From positions 1 to 27,530 of IMG/VR virus record IMGVR_UViG_3300046425_000573: DNA of 27,530 nt; one strand, given 5' to 3'. The position numbers and the translations under genes are program-made. Below are positions 14,963 to 23,151 of the stretch, one piece after another (positions within the stretch are counted from its first letter, which is position 1; every line of letters starts with the position of its first letter). Below the pieces are notes generated by a model that was not told the origin of the DNA, did not search any database, and saw only the letters and a list, made by a program, of their open reading frames with translations. The DNA comes from a virus.

Positions 14963-15741
14963 TCGTTGCCCACTCTGGTATTCAGTCGGATGTCTCAACA
15001 GAGAGATTGCCTGCTGATGCAGTACCTGCATTATTTGCTTACTCTCTTAATAGAAAATTAAGATACCTATATGATGGTGAGTACTTTCGTTATAGGCAGG
15101 CTAGCGGAGGGGAGTACGATTATCCTAGTAACACTCCTAACTTAGGAGAGGATGTCTTTATTGTTAAGATATACGACCAAAAAGTAAAACATGGAGTGCC
15201 CGTACAGGATGCTGTACAAGTTGACCAGTCTAAGCAACCTAAGTTAACTTACGATGGATCAATATATGAGGCATCATTTGATCAAAAAGAATATTTTGAT
15301 GTACCAAATTTAGCATCTTTTATAGGTCAGAATTTTACGATTACCGCAATCGGAGATGGCCCAGATGTACCAAGGCCACTTATAGGCATCTGGGGATCAT
15401 CAGATATAATTACATTTGAGCCAGGTGAACTAGCCACGAGGTTCACATTTAATAGTAATCTAGGTACCATACATGACCAGGATGACAAGGCCACTCAGTG
15501 CTTCTCCGGTTACGATCCTACCGAGAATGGAAACTATGTTATGACTGTTAGGACAAGTACAGGGCAGGGATCCCGTACTCGCAATCAAATTAATCCTTCT
15601 TTTACAAATCTCAGTATAGGCAGACAGAACCAAAGATTATACAAGGGAACATTCGTGGAGGGAACAATGCATTTAGGGGAACTAACTAATTTAGGTTCAT
15701 TACAATTATTCGAAACAACAAGGATACATCATGGCAGTTGA
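14959..15741 (+). CDS. Concanavalin-like/arabinofuranosidase-fold carbohydrate-binding fibre protein
   Basis: 260 codons from ATG 14959; an in-frame ATG at 14920 lies inside the previous gene and is less likely than the ATGA junction. The order of motifs matches the catalytic-domain fold of alpha-L-arabinofuranosidase B-like and LamG proteins seen in phage fibres: FAYSLNRKLRYLYDGEYFRY (about 26-45), IVKIYDQKV (where family members have WYDQSGNG), QPKLTYDGS, then a lectin-like body (FIGQNFTITAIGDG, LYKGTFVEGTMHLGEL). Here the Trp of WYDQ is Ile and the NGN is missing, so glycan binding is likelier than hydrolysis. Family recognition is from memory. Confidence 0.6.
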   Translation: MIVAHSGIQSDVSTERLPADAVPALFAYSLNRKLRYLYDGEYFRYRQASGGEYDYPSNTPNLGEDVFIVKIYDQKVKHGVPVQDAVQVDQSKQPKLTYDGSIYEASFDQKEYFDVPNLASFIGQNFTITAIGDGPDVPRPLIGIWGSSDIITFEPGELATRFTFNSNLGTIHDQDDKATQCFSGYDPTENGNYVMTVRTSTGQGSRTRNQINPSFTNLSIGRQNQRLYKGTFVEGTMHLGELTNLGSLQLFETTRIHHGS

Positions 15742-15922
15742 AGAAGTAGCATCTAATGGGGCGGATTATGCAGATAATATACCTGCAGCAGATAAGAAAA
15801 TAGTCTTAAGAAAGAATACTGCAGATGATCCTTTAACTTGGGATCAGAATGATAACAACTTAGAGATTCTTAGGGCTAAGATTAATGAGTTGGTGAAAAA
15901 AGTGAATGAGTTGGACTCTTAG
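15731..15922 (+). CDS. Short tail-fibre connector protein
   Basis: 63 codons, beginning MAVEEVASNGADYADNIPAA. The core KIVLRKNTADDPLTWDQNDN followed by LEILRAKINELVKKVNELDS has a common phage fibre motif (L-T-W-D-x-x-D-x-N) and ends in a short coiled coil. The same module opens the gene at 26637 (NPLQHDDVDANFDILRKAVN). Such small proteins may trimerise and attach fibres. AAGG lies 8 bases upstream; the start overlaps the previous gene by 11 bases. Confidence 0.6.
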   Translation: MAVEEVASNGADYADNIPAADKKIVLRKNTADDPLTWDQNDNNLEILRAKINELVKKVNELDS

Positions 15923-15940
15923 TGTAACACTAATTATACT
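15912..15940 (+). promoter_or_regulatory. Promoter-like element with recurrent palindrome, copy 3
   Basis: TGGACT (15912-15917), 17-base spacer (15918-15934), TATACT (15935-15940). The spacer is CTTAGTGTAACACTAAT, whose TTAGTGT-A-ACACTAA is a perfect 15-base palindrome. It starts inside the stop region of the previous gene. The expected transcript start (about 15946-15948) coincides with the ATG at 15947, so the message would be leaderless. Confidence 0.55.
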
Positions 15941-15946
15941 ATAACA

Positions 15947-16411
15947 ATGTTTGAGCTACTGACATTATTTTTAACCGGGGGAGGCTCGGCAGCTATGGGC
16001 AGTATACTAAAAGGCGTGTTCGGTGCCATTACGGACTCTCGTCAGCAAAAATATGAAATGGAAATGGCAAGGGAATGTAGAGCAAATGAACAAGCACTTA
16101 AGTTTCAACAATCACTCAATAGTGGCCCTGGCGGAGCTTTTACGCGTGCCACTCGTCGCATGCTTGCTCTTATCGGGATGTGCACGTTCAGCTTCGTCAC
16201 CTGTATCACCACCGTCTACCCGTCAGTTCCACTCCTTACAACTACGAACATTACAGGAGAGGGAAAAAGGGAATTTTTATTCGGACTCATCAGTTTTCCA
16301 GCAGAGCAAGCCCCTATGGTCGTTACCACGGGTTCCATAAGTCTTTTTAGCTGTTCCGTGGTATTGCCTATGATTATTGGATTTTATTTCACCCCAGGAG
16401 GAAGAACATGA
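15947..16411 (+). CDS. Membrane protein, candidate 3-TM holin
   Basis: 154 codons. Three hydrophobic stretches: residues about 1-28 (MFELLTLFLTGGGSAAMGSI, also Gly-rich), about 70-92 (MLALIGMCTFSFVTCITTVY) and about 125-148 (VTTGSISLFSCSVVLPMIIG). A charged linker RQQKYEMEMARECRANEQ lies between the first two. The layout (Gly-rich start, charged helix, R-R-M-L-A-L-I-G, two further membrane helices) resembles three-helix holins of phages and gene transfer agents. Lysis is inferred; no endolysin is nearby. The 3' end contains the strong AGGAGG of the next gene (encoding the PGGRT end). It has its own promoter-like element. Confidence 0.55.
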   Translation: MFELLTLFLTGGGSAAMGSILKGVFGAITDSRQQKYEMEMARECRANEQALKFQQSLNSGPGGAFTRATRRMLALIGMCTFSFVTCITTVYPSVPLLTTTNITGEGKREFLFGLISFPAEQAPMVVTTGSISLFSCSVVLPMIIGFYFTPGGRT

Positions 16412-17175
16412 ACTGGAGTGAGTTTAATGATGTAGTAAGAACCTACCTTTTGGTGGACAGTGAAAGAAAAGGCAGGGGGGTTCAGGATTATATTGATCGT
16501 ATGATCGTGGCTTCCGTAATTGACCTGCAGAGATATGTGCCATCTTTGCGTGCGAACCAGTATAAATTCTACTCACCATCAAGTCTTGTTGAGCCAGATC
16601 CTAATGATCTAAGTTCTGTAAATTCAGAAGATGTGGATGTACACCAAGGGACATTCAACACAGCAAAGACGAGAATTAAGCAAATAGTCATCAGGAGAAT
16701 TGCAACAGATGATAACGGGCAATCTTTATCTAGGTATTTTTATCCTAGGTCTATTCCATGGGAATCAAGATTTACTTTAATAGATGGAGGAATAGTGGAG
16801 AGAACATCTAATATTCCTGGTCGAATCACCTTTGGAGCCGATAAGTTCTGGACAGCACCAAAGCTAATAGAATCAGAGGCAATGTATGTGTACTTCGAAG
16901 GGGAGAACCACTATGCACCGATCTTCAAGGCGACAACAGAGGAGAAAGCCACACCTGTTGTATTTGATGATATGGTGGCAAAAGCATCCGCTGATTATGT
17001 TAAAGCACACCTTTCACGAGAAGTTGACAATGACTTAAACCAATACGCATCTTACTTCCAAATGTACTCCAAGGGGAGAGCCCAAGTATTCCTCAATGAA
17101 AAGGAATACCAAAGTTCTTCGGTTGAGCAAGTTATCAGTAGCGGAGTAGGAGGAGGAGGATTTATAATAGGATGA
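16408..17175 (+). CDS. Tail adaptor (head-tail connector, gp11-like), putative
   Basis: 255 codons, beginning MNWSEFNDVVRTYLLVDSER. The N-terminal helix pair (DYIDRMIVASVIDLQRYVPS) and beta-rich middle (residues about 85-160) match the podovirus adaptor that docks below the portal and receives the nozzle. Phe/Tyr-rich SYFQMYSKGRAQVFLNEKEY follows near the C-terminus, with a Gly-rich end (GVGGGGFIIG). Length is in the family range. Strong AGGAGG site 7-8 bases before the ATG. The nozzle-like protein two genes downstream supports the call. Confidence 0.6.
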   Translation: MNWSEFNDVVRTYLLVDSERKGRGVQDYIDRMIVASVIDLQRYVPSLRANQYKFYSPSSLVEPDPNDLSSVNSEDVDVHQGTFNTAKTRIKQIVIRRIATDDNGQSLSRYFYPRSIPWESRFTLIDGGIVERTSNIPGRITFGADKFWTAPKLIESEAMYVYFEGENHYAPIFKATTEEKATPVVFDDMVAKASADYVKAHLSREVDNDLNQYASYFQMYSKGRAQVFLNEKEYQSSSVEQVISSGVGGGGFIIG

Positions 17176-19577
17176 GCGGAAGAACTACATTAAAATCATA
17201 TTTTTTAACAGGAGCAACTCCTACAGAAGCAAACTTTGCTGATCTAATTGATAGCACTTTAGTGCTAAGCGAAGATCTCACCGATAGTTTAACTACATCT
17301 TCTTCAATACTCGCCCTTACTGCATCCGCAGGAAAGACATTAAATGACTCACTTTCTTCCCTGACGAGTAGAGTTGTAACACTTGAAGGTGCGGATAATA
17401 GCTTTGCTGCGAATTACTACACTAAGACTGAAGTTGACACGCAAGTATCTGGATTAAATAGCACAATTAGTGCTCTAAATTATTCAAGCGATATTGCAGC
17501 AGTAAGCACTAGAGTTACCGCCCTCGAGGGACAAACTTTTGCTGAAGTTTTACACACACATGCAATAGGTAACATCGTTGGACTTCAAGACGCTTTAGAC
17601 GCAAAAGCGACAACTACCTATGTTGACTCTATTGAATCTAGTATCAATGCAAATATCGCGGCCCTTGATTTAGGTACAGACTCAAGCGCTGAGGTTGCTT
17701 CACTTCAGTCTCAAGTAGGTACAATTAATACAACAATTTCCAGTTTACCTACAACCTCAGATTTGGATGCCAAAGCGGATACTGGGCATACTCATGTAGT
17801 TGCGAATATAAGTGATATAGGAACCTCTTATTACAACAAGTCACAAACTGACACATTGCTGAATAATGTCGTACCTAAGCCTCACACTCATATTGAGAGC
17901 GACATCACAGACCTTGATAAATATACAACTGGAGCCGTTGACCTCAAACTCTCGGATCACAACACAAGGACAGATAACCCGCACGCTGTAACTAAAGGCC
18001 AACTAGGTTTAGATAAGGTCGAAAACTTCAATGTTTCCGAGATTTTTCAATCATCTGAAGCACAACTCTTAGCAACAAAAGCAGAATTAAATGCAGCAAG
18101 TACTGGATCAACTGCACATACAGGCAGAACGGACAATCCGCATTCCGTAACAAAGGCACAGGTTGGGTTAAGTAATGTACCAGATATTAACTTTCAGTCA
18201 TTATTGGACTCCCACTTAAATGCGTCGAATCCTCATAATATAAACTTAACTTACTTTGATGTATTCTCCAAGGCTGAGACTGACGCTCGCATACAATTTT
18301 ATGTAGATACTTTGCGCTATGCATTTAAGCCATCCGATCCTACCGATGGAGCAGGTGCAGTTGGGGATCTTGCTTATCATGACACGGGAATATATTTCAA
18401 GTTTGGCCCGACTGATTGGAGGCAAATACTTGCAAGTAAGTCTTTTAATGACGGATCGTCCGGAAGTAAATTCGAAATAGAAACTCCAAAGTTTGAGGTT
18501 ACGACACCTGGTGGGGTAAACTTATTTAAGGTAGATAATACTACAAATACTACAAATATTAACACCGCCAATGTTTCTATTGGTGGTGCTACCAATATAA
18601 GTAATATTTTAAATGTTACAGGTGATGTTTCCCTTGGTAATTCGCTTAATGTATCAAATCTATTTACCGTAGATAAAACCACCAATACTACGAATATAAG
18701 TACTGCCAATGTCTCCATAGGTGGCGCTACTAATATTGACAATACCCTAAATGTGACTGGTGCAGTCTCCTTGGGCGGGTCTACATTTAATGTAGCAGGG
18801 AACACTACAAATATCTCAAGCACTCATGTATCCCTTGGTGGCAATACTCTTAATGTAAATGGTCAGGTTTCACTTGCCAGTGGAATGAGCACGCAGGGTG
18901 CAGTCTCAATAAGTAATACGCTTAATGTATCTGCCCACTCTATTTTAAGTACATTGCGAGCCACCACTGCAACAGTTGATTCATTAGATTCTGGTAGCGG
19001 TACAATTCAAACCACTGGTCAAATACTGGGCGGAGCCACCACTGTAACATCTCTTAGTGCAGGATCAGGGGCAATTTCTACGACAGGTACATTATCCACC
19101 GGAGGCGCTACTGTAACATCACTTAGTGCGGGCAATGGTAGCATATCTACTACGGGCACACTTTCAACAGGCGGAGCAACTGTAACATCGTTAAGTGTGG
19201 GTTCTGGTGCGATCTCAACGACAGGCACACTTTCAACAGGCGAGGCAACTGTTACATCTCTGGATGCTGGGGCAGGCCTAGTCAAAACAACTGGAAACAT
19301 ACAAGGTGCAGATTTAACGCTTTCGGGAAATCTTACAGTTAATGGAACAACCACAACAATTGATACGACTAATCTATTAATTGAAGATAATATGGTTATT
19401 CTCAATAAAAACCAAACCGGAACTCCATCAGCAAATCTTGATTCAGGTATTGAGGTAGAGCGTGGAAATTCCACTAATGCTAAGCTCTATTGGGATGAGG
19501 ACACTGATAAATGGAAGGTTAATCTTGGTGGAGATGTAAGAACCTTGGCATTTGTTGAAGATGCATATTCACAGTAA
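17172..19577 (+). CDS. Modular tail fibre with repeat arrays
   Basis: 801 codons. N-terminal TLKSYFLTGATPTEANFADL is a common phage fibre start. Then coiled-coil/hairpin modules: YYTKTEVD near 81, HTHAIGNIVGLQDALDAKA near 127, HTHVVANISDI near 207, HTHIESDITDLDKY near 238, and NPHAVTKGQLGLDKVENF (about 267) with NPHSVTKAQVGLSNVPDI (about 318). A compact domain at about 380-415 follows. From about 453 there are two 46-residue beta-helix repeats, then a 23-residue repeat array (623-706), then LTVNGTTTTIDTTNLLIEDN and a C-terminal WDEDTDKWKVNL tip. The LTVNGTTTT module recurs in the gene at 25733. Start overlaps the adaptor stop (ATGA). The distal part is the likely receptor-binding region. Confidence 0.8.
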   Translation: MSGRTTLKSYFLTGATPTEANFADLIDSTLVLSEDLTDSLTTSSSILALTASAGKTLNDSLSSLTSRVVTLEGADNSFAANYYTKTEVDTQVSGLNSTISALNYSSDIAAVSTRVTALEGQTFAEVLHTHAIGNIVGLQDALDAKATTTYVDSIESSINANIAALDLGTDSSAEVASLQSQVGTINTTISSLPTTSDLDAKADTGHTHVVANISDIGTSYYNKSQTDTLLNNVVPKPHTHIESDITDLDKYTTGAVDLKLSDHNTRTDNPHAVTKGQLGLDKVENFNVSEIFQSSEAQLLATKAELNAASTGSTAHTGRTDNPHSVTKAQVGLSNVPDINFQSLLDSHLNASNPHNINLTYFDVFSKAETDARIQFYVDTLRYAFKPSDPTDGAGAVGDLAYHDTGIYFKFGPTDWRQILASKSFNDGSSGSKFEIETPKFEVTTPGGVNLFKVDNTTNTTNINTANVSIGGATNISNILNVTGDVSLGNSLNVSNLFTVDKTTNTTNISTANVSIGGATNIDNTLNVTGAVSLGGSTFNVAGNTTNISSTHVSLGGNTLNVNGQVSLASGMSTQGAVSISNTLNVSAHSILSTLRATTATVDSLDSGSGTIQTTGQILGGATTVTSLSAGSGAISTTGTLSTGGATVTSLSAGNGSISTTGTLSTGGATVTSLSVGSGAISTTGTLSTGEATVTSLDAGAGLVKTTGNIQGADLTLSGNLTVNGTTTTIDTTNLLIEDNMVILNKNQTGTPSANLDSGIEVERGNSTNAKLYWDEDTDKWKVNLGGDVRTLAFVEDAYSQ
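18531..18806 (+). repeat. Two 138-base tandem repeats in the fibre gene
   Basis: Units 18531-18668 and 18669-18806, 46 codons each. Both open with GTAGATAA and share the encoded TTNTTNISTANVSIGGATNI pattern (first copy NINTANV). DNA differs mostly at third positions, so this is an older duplication than the Ig pair at 13302. Each unit is a turn set of a beta-helix shaft. Confidence 0.7.
19041..19316 (+). repeat. Four 69-base tandem repeats in the fibre gene
   Basis: Unit starts (ACTGTAACATC or ACTGTTACATC) at 19041, 19110, 19179 and 19248, exact 69-base period, 23 codons (encoding TVTSLSAGSGAISTTGTLST and close variants). The last unit is degenerate. Copy number could change by recombination and lengthen or shorten the fibre shaft. 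Confidence 0.8.
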
Positions 19578-22240
19578 TGGCAAAAGCAAAGAGATATAAG
19601 CATATAACAATCCACCCCTCGCAGGGAGGTCAGTTAATTGGGTCTACATCGGATGATATACCGTTAGCTAGTAATACAAATTTCCTTGCTTCTTCTGCGA
19701 ATTACACCGAGAAATTAAACTTCCGTAGAGAGGTGGATGGAGAATTGAGAAGGGAAGGGTGGGATTTATTTAATCCATCAGGTAATGATGATGCAATAAA
19801 TAGCCAATTCCCAATTAGGGGATTATACCAATTTACAGATATTGACGGCAATCCAACTTTAATTGCCTGTGCTGGAAACAAAGTGCTTAAGTTAAATGCG
19901 GGAGACAGGAGGTTCGCAATTAACTACGGGCAAGATTTATTAAATCCTGACCCCGTGGAGGAGTATGCGACTTCTGATGGTGTTGATGCACCAGAACCAT
20001 CACTTCCATCTGTTGATTACTTTAATAACGATGGGGAGGACTTTAACTGGGAAGAGATTTATACATTTGAAAACCATATGGATGCAAAGGAATCTGATGG
20101 CACTTACAAGGATCCGTACGAAGGGGGTGCATATAGGTGGGAGTTTGCGGAAGTTAAAAACCATTTAATTATCAATAATGGGGTAGACCTACCTATTATA
20201 TATGCAGGAGGAAATGAGTACGATAATGCTTATCCCCTGTATGGATTAAGAGAGAATGGCGTGATGTCTGTGGGGACAATTGGAATATTCCAAGACAGAT
20301 TATTCTGTGCAGACTTAACGGTGATATCTTCAGGCTTTGAGCATTGGTTTGAGAATGCCTCTGACCCTTATGCGACATTTGGAGCAAGTCATCCGTTACA
20401 AGGAGCAGTGCAAACCCAAAGGTTTCAATATAGAATAGTTTATTCGGCCGAAGGAGAGCCCAAACTTTTTAATGCAGGAGTTGAGACTCCAAGTGGATTA
20501 ATAGTAGCAGAGTCTGGTGGTGTGCCTGGTACATTAACTGTAAGCGCGAGCGGAGAGTATACATTCAACACAACTCAGAAGTTTCAGTTAAATGACCCAG
20601 CTAGTATGTATCAGGAATTTGAGTTTGGATTACATGGAGGCCGTGATCATATCGGAGTTTTTATAGATGACCCTGCACTCGGAATAGCAGATGTAAAGTT
20701 TGATAATGAAGATTTCTCAGCAAGCGATAGAACGGCCGCAATAGGAAGATTAAAAGTTAAATTTCCGACCAGGGAAGAATCATCATTTACTGATTCTGAA
20801 ATACTCGGCGAACAAATAAGTTACATAGATACAAGTGGTATTTTCTTTTCAGCAATTGGTCTTGGATCAGTTAAGTTAATTAACAAATCTCAAGCAAATA
20901 TAGTATTAAAAAACCCAGCAACAGGCCAGCCATTACAAGCCGGATCCTATAGTTGTGTAGTACGCCCGTATGCTGAGCAATTACATCGTCCAGCAGCTTT
21001 TCAAGAGTTTAGTCAAGACGGGTCAAGAATTGTCAAGATGGTGGAGTTGGCAGATAAATTGGTTGTATATAGAGATTCAGGTTTCTTCTTTCTCACGGCA
21101 GCCAATAGTACCCTTAAGCCATTTGCGGTAGATCCTAGGTATAGAGGTGGCCGAACGGCAGACTTCAGGCATACAGTAATAAAAGTATCCGGTAATAAGC
21201 ATTTATTTATGGGGAATACTGGTGTTTATACTATAAATAGATCATCCACTGAGCCTCAACCTGTTCCAACATTTGAGCTTGGGCCCCCATTTTGGAATAT
21301 TGTTCCCCCTGAGTTATCAGAATTTATTTACACGATAGATAATCCCGTTACTCGTGAGATATTTATAAATTGCCCCCTTGGGTATAAGAAAAACTCACAG
21401 GGTCAATTTGTTGATGAATTTAATCAACCATTAGCTGAAGGTTTGCAGCCTATACTTGACTGGGGCGTGATAGCATACGACTACATTAATGAAACACTTT
21501 CGCAGATAGATTCAAGTTTTACGACATGCTGCACAATAAGGAAACCGAAAGCTAACCGCCTTGGTCCTGAGCAGACCTGGTTCCTGATGGGCGTTCATCA
21601 AGCTACTAACAAAAGTGATCTATATGTAGGAACCCAATGGAGGGCAGACCCTCAATATGGTGGCGTATTAGTTAGGTATGGTTATGGCCCGCCATTATAC
21701 GGAGAGACCGAGCCTTATAGGAAGTACAGCAGAATAGGTTATGGTTATGAATCAAGGATAAGAAGTGGCTTGATAGACTTTGGGGATTCATTTTCAGATA
21801 AAGAGGTGAGGTCATATGTGTTAGAGTTATCCAGTAAATATGGCGTAACCCCCGTTCGGGTAAAAATTAGCACAACCTCCGCACCGCAAGGAACTGAGAC
21901 TGTAGAGACAATGTCTACTATTGATGGTACGCAAATAGATTATGTAACACTCAATAATATGAGGGATGAAAATATGATACCCTTATATTTACGGGCTCCT
22001 TACATAAGAGACGAAATTACAGTGCTGCCAGTGTATTTAGAAAATAGCGATATTTATGTCTTAGATGGTTATGTCGAGCAGAAGGTGGCTACAAACCCAG
22101 ATGGAATACAGGTTGAGGCTTATTACTATGACCAAATTAAACCAGTTGTAGTTGATAATCCAATGAAAGTTGTGGGGCGTACATTTGAGGCCTCTGGTAT
22201 TGATACAAGGTCGGCAACACAAGCAGTAGGACAGGGATGA
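19577..22240 (+). CDS. Tail nozzle protein (gp12-like tail tubular protein), putative
   Basis: 887 codons. The nozzle closes the end of a podovirus tail and opens on infection. Signature-like features: an N-terminal FRREVDGELRREGWDLFNPS (about 49-68), as in many nozzle proteins with DGEYRREGWDYF; a WD-like beta-propeller series (LADKLVVYRDSGFFFLTAAN near 491, HLFMGNTGVYTINRSS near 544); repeated Gly/Asp/Tyr beta strands; and a C-terminal WRADPQYGGVLVRYGYGPPL region. Start ATG 19577 overlaps the fibre stop (TAATG), and the stop overlaps the next start. Together with the adaptor at 16408 it defines a short-tailed morphology. Family recognition is from memory but consistent. Confidence 0.7.
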   Translation: MAKAKRYKHITIHPSQGGQLIGSTSDDIPLASNTNFLASSANYTEKLNFRREVDGELRREGWDLFNPSGNDDAINSQFPIRGLYQFTDIDGNPTLIACAGNKVLKLNAGDRRFAINYGQDLLNPDPVEEYATSDGVDAPEPSLPSVDYFNNDGEDFNWEEIYTFENHMDAKESDGTYKDPYEGGAYRWEFAEVKNHLIINNGVDLPIIYAGGNEYDNAYPLYGLRENGVMSVGTIGIFQDRLFCADLTVISSGFEHWFENASDPYATFGASHPLQGAVQTQRFQYRIVYSAEGEPKLFNAGVETPSGLIVAESGGVPGTLTVSASGEYTFNTTQKFQLNDPASMYQEFEFGLHGGRDHIGVFIDDPALGIADVKFDNEDFSASDRTAAIGRLKVKFPTREESSFTDSEILGEQISYIDTSGIFFSAIGLGSVKLINKSQANIVLKNPATGQPLQAGSYSCVVRPYAEQLHRPAAFQEFSQDGSRIVKMVELADKLVVYRDSGFFFLTAANSTLKPFAVDPRYRGGRTADFRHTVIKVSGNKHLFMGNTGVYTINRSSTEPQPVPTFELGPPFWNIVPPELSEFIYTIDNPVTREIFINCPLGYKKNSQGQFVDEFNQPLAEGLQPILDWGVIAYDYINETLSQIDSSFTTCCTIRKPKANRLGPEQTWFLMGVHQATNKSDLYVGTQWRADPQYGGVLVRYGYGPPLYGETEPYRKYSRIGYGYESRIRSGLIDFGDSFSDKEVRSYVLELSSKYGVTPVRVKISTTSAPQGTETVETMSTIDGTQIDYVTLNNMRDENMIPLYLRAPYIRDEITVLPVYLENSDIYVLDGYVEQKVATNPDGIQVEAYYYDQIKPVVVDNPMKVVGRTFEASGIDTRSATQAVGQG

Positions 22241-22554
22241 GGGCTAGCGTTACAACTTTTGAAAGAACTTCTGACCCGTCATTTCCGGATAATGAAGCCC
22301 TCCCCAAGAAGAATGAAGATGAAAAAAAGTTTGATAAGAGATTTAATGAATGGTGGGACGATGTGAAATTGAACCTAGCTAGACTAGATGATCAAATCTC
22401 CACATATACCAAAGACCAGCTCAATGAGAGCATTTCATTAAACAAGCAAGAGACCGATCAGGCGCTAGCAGGTTTGGATGAGAAGACAATACAATTACTC
22501 AATGATGTATCAACTAACTTGCAGTCTGTTCAAAATAATTTATATTCTGTTTAG
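22237..22554 (+). CDS. Small coiled-coil tail protein
   Basis: 105 codons, beginning MRASVTTFERTSDPSFPDNE. Residues about 30-105 are highly charged and helical with heptad-like spacing (FDKRFNEWWDDVKLNLARLD, QVLN-type ends), forming a long coiled coil. Overlaps the nozzle stop (ATGA) and sits just before an Mtd-like fibre gene, so it may act as a trimeric linker between nozzle and fibre. No defined family. Confidence 0.55.
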   Translation: MRASVTTFERTSDPSFPDNEALPKKNEDEKKFDKRFNEWWDDVKLNLARLDDQISTYTKDQLNESISLNKQETDQALAGLDEKTIQLLNDVSTNLQSVQNNLYSV

Positions 22555-22576
22555 TAACACTTATACATAAGTAACA
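22551..22576 (+). promoter_or_regulatory. Recurrent intergenic motif, copy 4 (AGTAACA pair)
   Basis: AGTAACA at 22553-22559 and again at 22570-22576, 17 bases apart, with ACATA before the second copy. It begins at the stop codon of the previous gene and ends directly at the ATG of the next (22577). The layout matches 3724-3747 almost base for base over the conserved positions. Any promoter here would give a leaderless message. Confidence 0.45.
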
Positions 22577-23149
22577 ATGCCTCAGCCTAATAGATTCGTA
22601 ACCGCCAGATTGAGTTTCCGTAAGGGAACTACTCAGGAGTGGACGGATAACGATCCTATACTTATACCAGGAGAGCCTTCGGTAGATACTACATTAAATA
22701 AATTCAAGATAGGAAATGGCGTAGATAATTGGTCGCAACTACCATATATTGAATCTCTTGGCGGGGCAGGTGAGTGGACGAATGACTTATCCGGATTATA
22801 CCCTGAGTTCATCACGAATCAGAAAGAGGCAATTGATTATGCTAAGTATCACCACGACCTGCTTGAGGATAATGCCAATGCATACTTTGAGGCAGGCATC
22901 AATCAAGACACATTTAGCCAACTATTTGAACTTAGTGTTACTGCAAATACAGGCGGAGCAGCATCAATAAATGGGGCTTCAAGAAAGTACAATACTTATA
23001 GCGACGGCACTCAGGTCGCAATATCCGCAGTTGCGTTCAATCCTAAGACATTCTCAGGTTGGACTGGCCTGCTAAGTGGTGAAGCGGACACCGCAACAAC
23101 CACTATTACTATGTCCTCGGCGCGTAATTTAATCGCTAACTTTTCCTAG
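22577..23149 (+). CDS. Receptor-binding fibre: Mtd N-terminal-like domain plus InlB-like repeat
   Basis: 190 codons. Residues about 7-57 match the N-terminal domain of major tropism determinant proteins: ARLSFRKGTTQEWTDNDPIL followed by IPGEPSVDTTLNKFKIGNGV and WSQLPY, i.e. R-x-G-T...W...NP-L..GE...T...KiG-G...W..LPY. Residues about 119-190 match a bacterial InlB B-type (Flg_new-like) repeat: LSVTANTGGAASINGASRKY, then V-A-I-S-A, W-T-G, TTITMSSARNLIANF. This pairs a phage attachment domain with a bacterial surface-protein module. Family names are from memory; the pattern match is good. Promoter-like motif directly upstream. Confidence 0.7.
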   Translation: MPQPNRFVTARLSFRKGTTQEWTDNDPILIPGEPSVDTTLNKFKIGNGVDNWSQLPYIESLGGAGEWTNDLSGLYPEFITNQKEAIDYAKYHHDLLEDNANAYFEAGINQDTFSQLFELSVTANTGGAASINGASRKYNTYSDGTQVAISAVAFNPKTFSGWTGLLSGEADTATTTITMSSARNLIANFS

Positions 23150-23151
23150 TA

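Noticed and set aside
19019-19474. Long leftward open frame opposite the fibre repeat array
   Set aside because: It comes from the repeat period and codon bias of the fibre gene on the other strand; the product is low-complexity with no start context.
22577-23149. Diversity-generating retroelement suggested by the Mtd-like domain
   Set aside because: No reverse transcriptase or template/variable repeat pair is visible, and this N-terminal domain occurs in many phages without one.
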